A stretch of DNA of 64,000 nucleotides from Salvator merianae. Taxonomy: Eukaryota > Chordata > Lepidosauria > Squamata > Teiidae. Below the pieces are notes generated by a model. The model saw nothing but the letters and a program-made list of their open reading frames with translations, made no database searches and had not been told where the DNA came from. Made by a program: the position numbers and the translations under genes. Numbering within the stretch: the stretch's first letter is position 1; every line of letters begins with the position of its first letter. The stretch covers positions 44,002,522 to 44,066,521 of the forward strand of contig QVOM02000025.1 of NCBI GenBank assembly GCA_003586115.2, given 5' to 3'. This document shows, in pieces, positions 47,125 through 58,871 of the stretch.

Positions 47125-50100
47125 AGATGTCTCTTACACGACGGGGCTAGGCTGGTTGATGTACATCTGATCAATACTCTTTTTTATGGCACACAACTGA
47201 ATATGCTTTCCAGCAAACTCCTTCATTAACAACTTATCTGGATGGCAGATATACCTACAGTATATTATTTGAGAAGAACACTGGCACCCAGTGCCTGTTG
47301 TACAGCTGTATTCTTTTTGAAGCGCAGGATATATTTCTAATAGATTATATATATTCATTACAGTATTTTAAACTTAAATTTGTTTGTTCACATCTGTGCA
47401 TACTATTGCAAAAGGAGAATGAAGAACTCAAGTGCAGTATATATACACTAAGAACAGGGAAGTTCTCAAACCATTTTGCACAGTGATACATGTTTGTATC
47501 CTTGATGCACATCATTTTAGTAGAAACATGTAGGAATTTAATAAATTATTCCGCATGCTGGTGCAGTTAGTATATCTATTTTCTCCGGGTTTTGTACACA
47601 TTAATGCAGGATGGACAGTTGTCCATCCTGGGTTGTTTGGCTGGATATTTTTTGTGACAGAGTACTGTCTAGGTAAAAACTAAGATAACACCAAAGAGGT
47701 ATTTAATTCGACATCCCGTTTTCCAAAGTGCCTAACTAGATACCTTTGCAGAACTCATGAAAAGGATAAGACAGTGTTCCTTTCCAAAAAGGCTTTTCAG
47801 TGGTGAACCTTTACTGTAAAGGCTTGTTGAATCAGATACTCCTAAGTCTGTTAAATATAAGTTAACTATCTCTGTGCAAAATAGGGAGGACAAGGGGCTT
47901 CTCCCCTTCAATGAAATCAACTTAGAGTAAATGGGCTGGTTTATCATTCTTTCTGTTTCTCATGGAATAAGCTGCTTTCTTTCTCAGTTGTAAAACATAC
48001 AGTTTTACTGCTTTGTGTAATTGGCTGCATATGTCTTTCATTGCTATAAGCCCACTGGCCTTAATGAATTCTGCACACAACAAGAATAACTGTTTCAAAG
48101 ATTACTTGCCTTCTGGTGATATGCAATAGAAGATACACTTTACCACAGTCCAAGGTTATTTTGAGTTTACATCTTCCTTTTCTTTATTTCTTTTCTTGAA
48201 AGTCTGTCTAATGTTTGTCTATGTGTTCAAGACTGGTGAAGTTCTGAGGCTACTTACTTTGTTTCTGCAAGGAAGGCAAAGGGCAAAAATATCTCAGGGG
48301 TCACACTGGATTCAATGAGATTTTATTTATGATTACAGCTTCTGTAATGATAATATTAATAAAAGTCTTCCTTGCAACCTTGTTTAATTATCTAATTATC
48401 CAACATTTTGTCTTCAGTACTAGTACATTCCTTCTTATAAACAATTTTGATTTGGTAGGCACCATGGTTACTAAAAAATTGGGAAGCCTGTAGAGTGGCA
48501 CATCTCACTGATTGCCAGGATATTATCACTTGACTTCCATCTTTCCTTTAGCAACTATGAAGCTGGAAGCATGAAGGAAGAAGCTAATCAGCACAGTGAT
48601 AGGGAGGAAATGAAGCAACTACATGTAATATTGAAGTCAGTTATTAAAAATAAAAGTAGCTCCTGTCTGTTTTGAAGTTCTAGAAGAACCATTTTATGTG
48701 GCACCTGGTCCCCCTTGGCATGCAAGATGTGTGATGTTTTGTGAATCTACCCTAGATCTGTATACAATTTAACTGTTCTATAATTTGGGATATTTTAATG
48801 CCATATTTGCACTTACTTCTGTACTGTTTATGTGGCACTCTTAAGTAATTCCAGGACATTTTATTTTTGCTGTTGTTGCTTGGTAATGGCATTTATATTT
48901 GGCTGAAGGAATGTAGGTGGCACATAGTATCTCTAATTAATGTATTCCTTAAACTTGAAGAGAACACCCATAACATTTGATTAGACCTATTAACTTTTCC
49001 ATTTTAAGCACATCCCCCAATTAAGTTGTGTGCCTAGGCAATTAAATATTGTAGGATTTGAGTAATAAAAGCACACGTTTATAGCATTAAATTAAAAAAT
49101 GTGTTAATTCCATTAACATTATTAATATTGAGAAGATATCCATTACCAAATGTTTAGCTTCTTTTTTAAAAAAAATAATCATATGATATATAACTAAGGT
49201 TACTGTGACTCTTTCCTGCCTATATATGCTAAACACATGTCTAGTGACTTTCTGTATGGAGTGACTAATGTTGTGAATGCATTAATTAATGTATTCCCAT
49301 GGCCAAAATTAATGTTCTATTCAGCTTCAAGTGTAAAATTTCACAGTTCGTTGGACTGCATATTAGGAAAACAGCAGTTGGTTAAAATCTAGACTCCTGC
49401 TTTTAGAGGCTTTAAAATAGATGGCAACTGGTATTAGCTAATGTTTTGCACCATGGAGTCTGTGCAGTGGAGCCCTGAAGTAGAAGCCAGACCTACTTCC
49501 TTTCAAAATGGCACCGCATGAGCCTCCCATGTCTTTGATCACATGGCCAAAATAAAGATGCTATTGGAAGTGTCATCATCAACTGTCAAAACAAACACCA
49601 TAGTCATGTGAACAAAACTAAAGTCATATGAGCAGCAGTGGCACAATGTATAAAATATCCAGAAAGCAACAATAGCCTCTACCTAGATCGGTAGAAGGTC
49701 GTAAAATGATCTTTTCCTGAAAGCAACCTTGCCACCGTTTATCAGTCAATCAACAGCTGTTCATGTCAATGGAAAGTGGGACTAACAGATTTTTGTCTAA
49801 GTGATCATTTTGCTTATGCACATTCAGGCACTGAGAACAGTGTTGAATTTTTCCTTTTCCTTTTCCGCAGCAATATCAAGAGGTCATGTGTTGCAAATAT
49901 TTCCTGTGTTTCCTACATTTGTCCTCTGCTTAAACCCGGCAAGTATGCAGGGAGCTGTATTGACAGAATTAAAAAACAAAACACATGGGGTGTGCTTATC
50001 ACTTTCTCACCAACTGCATAACAGGACACAAAAATATGTCTGGGCAAGCAGGCAGTTTGGAGAATTGAACCTTCTGTTTCAAGAATCAAAAGGCAGCGTA

Positions 50101-50984
50101 AAACTGACAAAAACCACATATTGTATCATGCCTTTCAGACCAGGATGCTACTACAGCCAGTGACTCTACTTAAAAAAATAAATCCATTGTTTTTAAAGTG
50201 AATGCTTGTTGCCAGGCTAATGTCATAGAAGTGCAAATGCTTTCTAAATGCAACAAGGGTTACAAGTACATTTCCTATAAAAATAACATGTCTGTTTAGC
50301 TGGCTGAAATCCAGAACAAATACACATAGGCACCCCCCAAAAAACATTATGCACTGTAACATTTTCTTTCATGAGTCCCTCTGCTTCTAGATTTTTGCAA
50401 ACTGTGAATAAATTTGCCAAGGATTACAACTGTATTGTCATATTATTAACTAAGTCGTCAAGATAAAGTATTAAGTTATCTGTGTATAGAGATGCTCCAT
50501 ATTTTGAGAGAGATAGAAAAATAGTATTCAGATATTTGTAGGTATTATCTTTTATTCTTCTTTCTTCTACTATGAATCTTGCTCTCGCACAGTTTCAGAG
50601 ATCTTTGGTGTCTTCCTCTTCCTATGTTTTTAAGTGAAATTCACTATTAGGCATAAGTAAGCCAGATTTGAAACCCATCCTAATGTGTTCTCATTAACTA
50701 GAAATTACAGTGATGATGTCTTCCTGACTTTGAATGCCACAGGGCAACTGTAATTTTATATACATACAGTGAAAATCTCAATTCATTTTGTAGTCCCAAA
50801 GCATAGTAAGGGGCAGAAAGTGAACCAAAGATTCATGCTGGCTTTTTCACATAGTCAGAAGCTGTAGTTTACTTACAGGTATTTTCATATCAGTCTAAAA
50901 GTATCATGTGCAAAACTGTTTTGCAGACTATGAATTGTACCAGAAGGTATGAACAGTGAAGGCAGGTAAAGCCTCAGCCTAGTC

Positions 50985-51060
50985 TACAAAAGCTCATGCT
51001 AACAACTTCTTTCTCTCTGTTAGTCTTTAAGGTGCTACTAGACCCCTTTGCTCACAGATC
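50985..51060 (+). repeat. Interspersed repeat ('gttagtctttaaggtgctactagac' type)
   Basis: CTACAAAAGCTCATGCTAAC then TTAGTCTTTAAGGTGCTACT and AGACCCCTTTG is a very common amniote repeat phrase, related to the copy at 4571. The formal family name is not certain to me. Confidence 0.55.
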
Positions 51061-51145
51061 CAGACTGATCTTGCTTACCATATATAATGGACAATCCAAT
51101 TATAACTATTCATATACTGTATGTCATATAACTACTAAATAGGAA

Positions 51146-51168
51146 GTGTGTGTGTATATATGTGTGTG

Positions 51169-51206
<38 letters not shown>

Positions 51207-51216
51207 TTATATATGT
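51146..51216. repeat. TG/TA microsatellite
   Basis: Alternating TG runs interrupted by TATATA and followed by a TA run. It is likely polymorphic. Confidence 0.95.
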
Positions 51217-51539
51217 AAAATTATCTCAAGAAACATCAGTAAGAATAAGTCCAGATAACCATTTTCTTTTATTAAGCTTGACATTATCTATATTCCAGAG
51301 AACTGGGCTTTTTTGTTGGTGGTAGAAATACCTAACAGGACTTCAAATATATTATATATTTTCCATAATGGAAGCCTATTTCTAATTAAAGGAAGGAGTA
51401 AGTGAGGCATATTGGATAGGAGAGAGTTAAAGAGAGGAGTAGTTTGTGGAGCAACACACCTTCGCATCAGCACAGTTTTAAAAAAAGGAAGGGCATGGAG
51501 CCATCTGTTCATGGTAGAGGAGGTCCATTAGAGACCCAG

Positions 51540-51978
51540 GGCTTTTCTGCACTTACCTGCAGTGGTTTAGATTGCACTTGTATGGGAACAAGGCCATCTG
51601 CACTGGGATGACTGTTCTAATCTAGCCCTCTTCCCTGCTGGCCCCAAAGCTCACATGAGCTTCAGAGCCTGCCTCCAAAAGCTCAGGTGGCTAGGAGTAA
51701 ACTTTTCTGGCATTGGAGCCCACAGAGGACCCATTTCAATGCTGCAATGAGTTGGGTCTCCTGAATATTGAACCATGGAGGCATCCAACCCCCCCGCCCC
51801 CGATCCAGTATACCACCAGCTAGTACACCATTGGAGTTGTTTAATCAGGTCCTCTGGTAGTCTGGTAGCATTTTAGGCCTCTTGAATCAGACTATGCTCT
51901 ATCTCGTGCAGACAGATGGAGTGTACTAGCAGGGGGCAGGTCCCCCCTTAAACTGGACTACTGTGCAGAAGGGAGGCC
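51540..51978. mobile_element. Long MITE with GGCTTTTCTGCACTTACC terminus
   Basis: Left GGCTTTTCTGCACTTACC pairs with right GTGCAGAAGGGAGGCC. The interior CTGGACTACTGTGCAG and GGCCTCTTG words are shared with other long copies. A C-rich run (CCAACCCCCCCGCCCCCGA) is near 51788. The duplication is not visible. Confidence 0.6.
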
Positions 51979-54061
51979 TCTGGGCCCCTTGTTAAACTGG
52001 ACTTCGTACACCAGTCCAAAATTATGATTTCTACCTAGGTGTTTTGAGGTTACTTAAAATGGTATTTGAAGAATGGATTGAAGGCTTATCATGATGTCTG
52101 TCATGTAAGCATACTTTAACCTAACCGGACCCAAAATGATCTTTTCTACTTGGAAGTGTGCCTCCATCATCTAAACCAGGGCAGGATGGCTCCACAAGTA
52201 GCTGTGCATTTTTTTTAAAAAAAAAGTTACAGGTTAAAGACTGTACTTTGTGAAATTCTTCTGCCATCCTCAAAGGGAAACAGTTTCATTTCTTACTGTT
52301 ATTTCTCTGCTGCTGCTATTGACTGATGCTTTCATTAACACAGATAATGGTACTTCTGTTTGGCACATGGAACTTATTTTGGGTAACTACTGTACATGGT
52401 TGTCTTTTTCACTGCAGGGGACATGCAAATGTATATGATGAATATAAGACTTGCTATAGTCAGTCTCTTAAAAAACAGAAGTTTCTGGCTTTATTAGAGA
52501 GATCCACAATTTTGTAGATTAAGAAGGCTTGACTGGAAAACCTAAAATATAAGCTTGTCTGCATGACTTTCTGTGGAACTTACTGATGTTTGTCAAAGGA
52601 ATGTTGATTTCTGTTCAAAGTGCATGAAGGAAGTTTTCCAAAATAATACATTGTCTAAAAAAATATGTGGTTTGATGACAATCTTGTTCAACTCACCAGG
52701 TTGAATGATCATATGACTAAATTTGTAGTCCAACAAGACAGAAAGTCATAGGTCTCTTATCCTTTATTTTGTATATCCTTCAACAACAACAAACGAAGTT
52801 CAGGGCTTCCTGAGCACTGTGTATTTATTTTTGTTCCAGTCTTATTCCAGCCATTCAGCTTTCCCATTACAGGTATTAATTGAATCTTCTTTCCCCTGCC
52901 CAATAAATTAGTTGAAATATTTTTGAAATATTTCTAAAATGTGCGCAGGCATACTTGCCTGTTCACATATACTTCTGATTGTAGGCAACAGATTTGTATC
53001 ACATTTACATCCATACGTATCATAGCACATGGTAAATAACAGCAGATGGTTCTAGATGGTTGGCAGTTAATCAGATACATGACAAGTTGCTAAATGGTGT
53101 TAAATGCCAATGTTTCCTAACATTTTATTTTCACTTTTGCTCTTTGCTTTCACAGTAGATTTTTCTTTTAGAAAGTATTTGGCATGTGAAAGTACAGGCC
53201 ATGTGAACTGTTTCAGTGGCACTTATGCAGCAAGCATTTCCATCTCTTATACTAAGAAATTGTTTGATAAAAACTCTAGACATTTTTTAAATCAGTGCTT
53301 TAATATAATAATCTTTAATTGCTTAATATCCATGCTTTACAAATTACTCCAACAACAGATTTGCTTTAATTATGCATACATATAAGGTAACACAGATTTT
53401 CTTTCCATTTGTGTGTGCTGGTTTAAAATGACTACACCTAAAATTGTAATTCATTTGCGGAAAAACTGTGTGTTTACTGTTCTGACTATGACAGTTGATT
53501 GAAAAAGCTGTTGAGACTGCTATCCTTCTTTTGGTTCTTTCTCTTCAAAATGGCTTTGGACTAGAATGTTCCTAAAATAGAAGAGATTATTGTTATTGTT
53601 TGTTACCATCCGTTTGGGGATCCTGTTGAGTACATGGACATATTTGTACAGTTTTCATAGCTGATAAAGAGGTGGTTTGCTTCCAGAGAGCTGCTGATGG
53701 TTGAACCTGTAGCCATAAGCTTTGCAGACAGTTCGTTAACCACAGAACTACAATGGATGACCTCCAATAAAGCCCTGTTCGCTGTCATCTGCTCAAAACT
53801 GGGGAACTGTCATTAGCAGCTGCCAACATGAAAGAGGATTTACATCTTTATGTATTTTAATATGTTCTTTAAAAAGAGTTTTTAATTGATTAAAAGCTGC
53901 AGTTGATCTAGTTGAAGAGCTTGATTTAGCATAACCTTCAAGGGAACAAACTAAAGTGACATATTTAGTGCATATTTAGATACTGTAGTTTGTGAACATT
54001 ATTCAACTATTTTCATATTATAGAATGAATAGAATAGTGAAAGCTGGAACAGCAATTAGGA

Positions 54062-54202
54062 GCAGTGGAAGCTGCAGGCTTTAAGCCCTTTAAGCCTAGT
54101 GACCTGCTGAGGCAGTACGGAGGCCCGGAGGCCCCACAAACAGCCATGGCACGCTTTGCGCGGGGAGCGAACACCCAGGCTTAAAGCTGGCGGCCACTGC
54201 TG
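54062..54202. mobile_element. GC-rich 141-bp insertion with 7-bp direct repeats
   Basis: ATTAGGA occurs at 54055-54061 and 54203-54209 around a segment beginning GCAGTGGAAGCTGCAGGCTT and ending GGCTTAAAGCTGGCGGCCAC then TGCTG. The ends are partial inverted repeats (GCAGTGG/CCACTGC, GGCTTTAAGCC/GGCTTAAAGC). The interior is rich in G+C with several CpGs (TACGG, CCCGG, TTTGCGCGG, AGCGAA) in an AT-rich intron. A CAGTGG-type end suggests hAT, which makes 8-bp duplications. The fit is imperfect by one base. Confidence 0.7.
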
Positions 54203-54807
54203 ATTAGGAATTCTTCTTAGTTATGGTTCTATGGCTGCTGTTTCTCATACATTATTTTCATCCTATTCAGGCATGGTCAAGAGTGTGTCTCCTGTATTTA
54301 TAATGCAAGCAAGCCACATTAGTAGTTTCTTCTTTTTGCTGATTTGTTTGTTAACTTTTATGTTAGTTGTCTAAAGTTTAATCCTTCTCACATATACCTG
54401 AATGCAGAAGAATTTTCTGCAGTTTTGAAAAAGACTGAAAATTCTTTCAGCTTCCTCCTTTCCGCTCTGTGCACTTTTTCAGAGATGGGAAGATAATCAC
54501 CCTTTCCACTTTAAGATGATGCAGACAATGAGGAGGACTCAAAAAATGTGCTGGCACTAGGAGAGCTATTGCACTCTGGCAACATCTATTCAGGGTCAGC
54601 TCTGCCATTAGATGACGCAAGACTGCACCCAAAGAATTTGGTGCAAATGAAGGATTTCAGACAAAGCTGAGGGAAAAGGGGGCCATCCTTCCAGATAGAC
54701 CAAAGGCTCTCTAGAAAGTCCCACTTTTTATTAGAGTTTTAAACAAAGGAGTATAATTACAAGCTGTAACACCTGGATCCAGGAACCGCCCAACACAATC
54801 ATGCTAT

Positions 54808-54831
54808 CACACACACACACACACACACACC
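54808..54831. repeat. CA microsatellite
   Basis: About twelve uninterrupted CA units. Confidence 0.95.
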
Positions 54832-56094
54832 TACCTGCAGCTGCATCCAGCTGCGGACACTCAGCTTTCCCTATCAAGGCAGTTCCTCCTGGATCCTGGC
54901 ATACATTCAACAAAAGAGTCTTAGTTATCTCCACAATTAGACTCCACCCTCCAGATTCCTTCATAACTGGCTTTTGTTGCCCAGGATATCCATGGCTCTC
55001 AATCTTGTTCAACTCTGAACAGTTCCAGGCCACTTAACCAAAGATCAAGAATGATTAGAGTTATAATCTAGGAGCATTAGGAAGATCAGTAGATCTCCAT
55101 CTCTGCCATATGGAGCCTTCTAAATGTAGCTCCTGCAAGACTGTATGCCACTATTCCAGTAGTGATTTTCATCCAGGAAACAAGAGGGAGAAGTAGATTC
55201 ACCTTTTGATTTATATTTCTGCCTGAAGAAAACAATTGGACTTGAAGGTCTAAATGGCTGTTTCTAAAGATTTTGCAAGAGGATCCAGAGTCCTGACCTT
55301 TAATCTTTTCCCATCAATTACTACTTCACACTTCCCTTGTTTTACAAAGGAGCAAAGGTCATGGAGTCTACTGAACTAAGACTGATCCATTTGTTCAGAG
55401 CAATGAGATATGATACTAGTTTCCTGTTTTCCTCTCCCCCTCTATCAAAGTGATAAGAAGATCAGAATCTTTTGCTTCTACTTTCAATTAACCATTCTTG
55501 CTTGTTTAATCTGAATTGTGATTACTGTTAGCTATAGTTTATGGAAATGATTCAGGATAACTAACCACATTTTGGTTTATGTATTGAAACCAAACTAACC
55601 ACAGTTCTGCTTTGGGCCAAGTGACAGTCTGCTGAACAGTGAAAAGTGGGCTTCTCATCTCCTCTTTTGGTCACAAGAGAAGAAGGAATGGAACACAAAT
55701 CCTCAGATGCTACCAGCAATTGATTCAAGGCAGTACAAGCTGTACTGAGAAAAATCTCTGCCTGTGAGAATAAGCTGACTGTGAGAATAACCAGCTATCT
55801 TCAGTATAGTGAGAAAACATAAAATGTAGGAATATTATGAGATTTGACTCTCGTAATCAAAGATATTTGGCAATTTCTATATTATGTCCTGGTGGTGGTT
55901 GTGTGTTCTGTATGTATCTTTTAAAAAATGTATTTTAAAAAATGCGAGCTAGACAACTGGCTGATGTCATGCCAAGTGCTAGCTAAGTATTCATACATTC
56001 TGTCCTGTGCTTCCTTTATGCTCCTTTATCATCCACTCTGATAATTTACAAAGTGTGAAATTATACACTTTAATTTTATTTATTCATTTATTTG

Positions 56095-56220
56095 TGCATT
56101 TATACTTCTTCTTCTTTCCAAAGAGTTAAAGGTGACAAACACTGAATATTTCCTTCTCTCTTTTTTAATCTTCACTACAATCCTGTGAGGTGAATTAGGT
56201 TGACAAGCCATGACTGAGGC
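56095..56220. repeat. Degraded common squamate repeat
   Basis: CTTTCCAAAGAGTTAAAGGT then CTACAATCCTGTGAGGTGAA and TTAGGTTGACAAGCCATGAC follow the 'ctccaaggaactcagggtggc...acaaccctgtgaggtaggttaggctgaga' phrase of the same repeat as at 58195. Confidence 0.5.
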
Positions 56221-58194
56221 CGCCTCCTTATATCCCCCCCAAATCCTGTTATTTAGTGATATCCTTGAGTAAAACTCCTTTGTAGTCACTTGCTGCCCAG
56301 GCAGCTGAACAACAGCTTGAGGCAAGGGCAGGGGCTTACCTGGTGTGGTGCTTGCTTCCACAATGGTGTGACATACATGTCTGAGTATTTTGACAGTGTG
56401 AAATACCTGGAAGTGCTTTATCGCTGCCACATGTGCATGTGCGGCCACCATTTCTGGGCCCCACACATGCACAGTAACCATTTTCAAGATGGCAGCTCCT
56501 GGCAGCAGTGTCCAGACAGGTAAGTCAATATCGCTATAGCAGGAAAACATGGATTCAGAGGGTTTTTTTTTGCCACTATGGTGACATTCCAGGATTTCAC
56601 CTCAGTACTCCAGGGCTATATTGCAATTGCCATGGACACATCTGACAATCCCAACATAACCCTGGGATACTCCTGGATTTTACATCCTGTCTGGATGCTG
56701 CCTGGTTAAGCTTCCCTGACAGAGTAGGTGTTTAAATTCTGGCCTCCTAGTCTTAGCCATTTTCATTCTTAGATTTCCAACAAAGATAAATGGTTGGTTT
56801 AAAGGAGAGATGCTTCTCTTGTTCCCTCCCATTTTCTGACTGAGGTAACTTCTTCACTGTTTCAAATGATAGAGCCAGTCCAGTGGTCATGTTTCATACG
56901 AGATGGATTGTTTTTTGTTCAAGAGGGATCCTCTTGATTCTTTTGGTAAAGCAGGCAAACCATCTTCAGTTGACAGGGTAGAGGACATGAAACACGAATG
57001 TGCAAATGTAGTGTTTTCATACATCACCAAATTGGAGGCTCCCCCTTTTGTTTTCCTTTGGATATCAGATACTTTCTTGGGTACGCAGTTAGTTTGCCCC
57101 TCCCCATTTATTTGCAAAAGCAGAACAAAATGTGAACTACTGTATATTAAAATAATGCAGTGGTGATGATTAATTTGATCATTGCTATTACATAGCATCT
57201 GTGTCACATAATTATGCTTGCACTTTTATCTCTCATTCTGTTCCACTTCCTTGCTATTTTCCCAAGAGGCAGATTTGCAGTCTGTGTTTGTTAGAAACTT
57301 CTGTTTTCACTTTCTCTTTACATTACTGCATCTTCTTTTAACATAGAAACATTTGGGAGAAGATTTGCTTTTGTACATAAATAAAAATCTTACAGGATGC
57401 AGTATGCAGGATCCTGTAATGTTTTAGATCAGAAAAACATTTTTAAATCAGCTCTGTTTTGCAGCATGTCATAGGATATGCAACCTTCTAAGCTATGCTG
57501 TTTGACTCTTTGAATATTGATATAATTCCATAGATAGTAGAATCAACAAAAAAGGTTATCACAATGCTGGATAAGAAGTTTTTAAAATCAATAAATAATA
57601 AAAATGCTAATGTTGATAGCATTTTACATATGGTGTATAATAAAAATTACATTTGGAAATAGATTATCTTGCCTAGCTTTAGTAATGCCACTGCAGCATC
57701 TAATATTTTAATTATATAATTAGCAGTGTCGTTCAACCTACTGAAGAGATTGCAACCAAGAAGAACCAAGCCCTGTTATGGCTGTAACATGGAAATCCAG
57801 ACTGCCAGACCAATTCCATACCTTTACTAATCCCTTTCTGAGCAAAAGTATCAGTATCAGCCTTTTAGCTGCTGCAGGTACTGTGGCCTTGAGAACAGGC
57901 AACACTATGAAAGTCCTTAGAGAGGATGAATGAGTGGGTTTACTTGCACGGTCCCTGCTCCTGAATGTCCCATTCACATGGCTTCATCTTACCACTATTC
58001 CAAGAGAGAAGAAATAGTAGAGAGGTAGGGGAGGTGCATAGCTATTGACAAACACACCATGTAAATTTCTGGTCCATCAAGGTTTGCTGCATTTCAAATA
58101 GTCATTCTGGATTGCATTAATATCAATAATTTTATGTGTTTCATATTTTTAAATTTTGTAATCTGATATGAAAAGGCCCATTCATGTTTTATTA

Positions 58195-58305
58195 TGTTTT
58201 ATTACATTTATACCCTACATTTCCTCCAAAGAATTTAAGATGTAGTGTATGTGTCCTCACAACAACAATGTAAGAAAGGTTGAGCAACTCTGGGTCATCC
58301 ATTCA
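58195..58305. repeat. Common squamate repeat
   Basis: TTTTATTACATTTATACCCT then ACATTTCCTCCAAAGAATTT and TCCTCACAACAACAATGTAA, followed by GGTTGAG and CTGGGTCATCC, fits the abundant repeat phrase better than the other fragments in this window. Confidence 0.55.
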
Positions 58306-58731
58306 TAACAGTGACTGTTTGCTTTCTAGAGTTTGTTGTGAAGGAAGAGTACTTTGGTGAATCCTTGTAAACAGGATGATGTCCAAACACTCTTAAACAG
58401 CTCTAAACTGGAGATGTTTAATACACAGTTCACAGAATATCAGTCAACAGACGAGTGATATTTTGTTGTTGTTTTAAAAAGCATTACAGTTAGAACAATA
58501 CAGGAAGAACTTTCAGAATAAAACAGAAGTTAAAGCGCAAAACAAAAAACTGCTAATGTTTTAAGTTGAAAGAGGTTCCTGAGTTTGTAGAAAAAAAGAA
58601 ATCTGTTGATCACATTCAGAAGGTGTGAACTGCAGTGGCTTTCTCCAGTGAGCTTTCCTTCTTTCTATGGCAATTCAGTTAGCTAAACCAGTGAAATGGC
58701 AGGGAAGGGGCAAGGCTCCTACTGGAGACTA

Positions 58732-58871
58732 AGGCTGCATCCAGACATCACTTTTATATTTCACTATATTTGGATATCCCTGAATGAAGCATGGATATTC
58801 CGGAATATCCATGCTTTATTGTGGAATGTCCAAATATAGTAGAATAAGTAAGTGGTGTCTGGATGCAGCCT
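58732..58871. mobile_element. 140-bp palindromic MITE, TA duplication
   Basis: AGGCTGCATCCAGACATCAC pairs with GTGGTGTCTGGATGCAGCCT, and the arms continue through TATATTTGGATATCC and AAATATAG words to a centre GGATATTCCGGAATATCC, which is a perfect palindrome. TA flanks both sides (58730-58731, 58872-58873), suggesting a Tc1/mariner-like origin. Confidence 0.82.

Noticed and set aside
54690..55040. Possible antisense LTR or retroelement end (AATAAA-type motif on the - strand near 54730)
   Set aside because: No paired terminal repeat, primer-binding site or coding relic was found, so it is left unnamed.
56080..56550. 156-codon antisense open frame
   Set aside because: It overlaps a degraded squamate repeat and has no recognisable domain.
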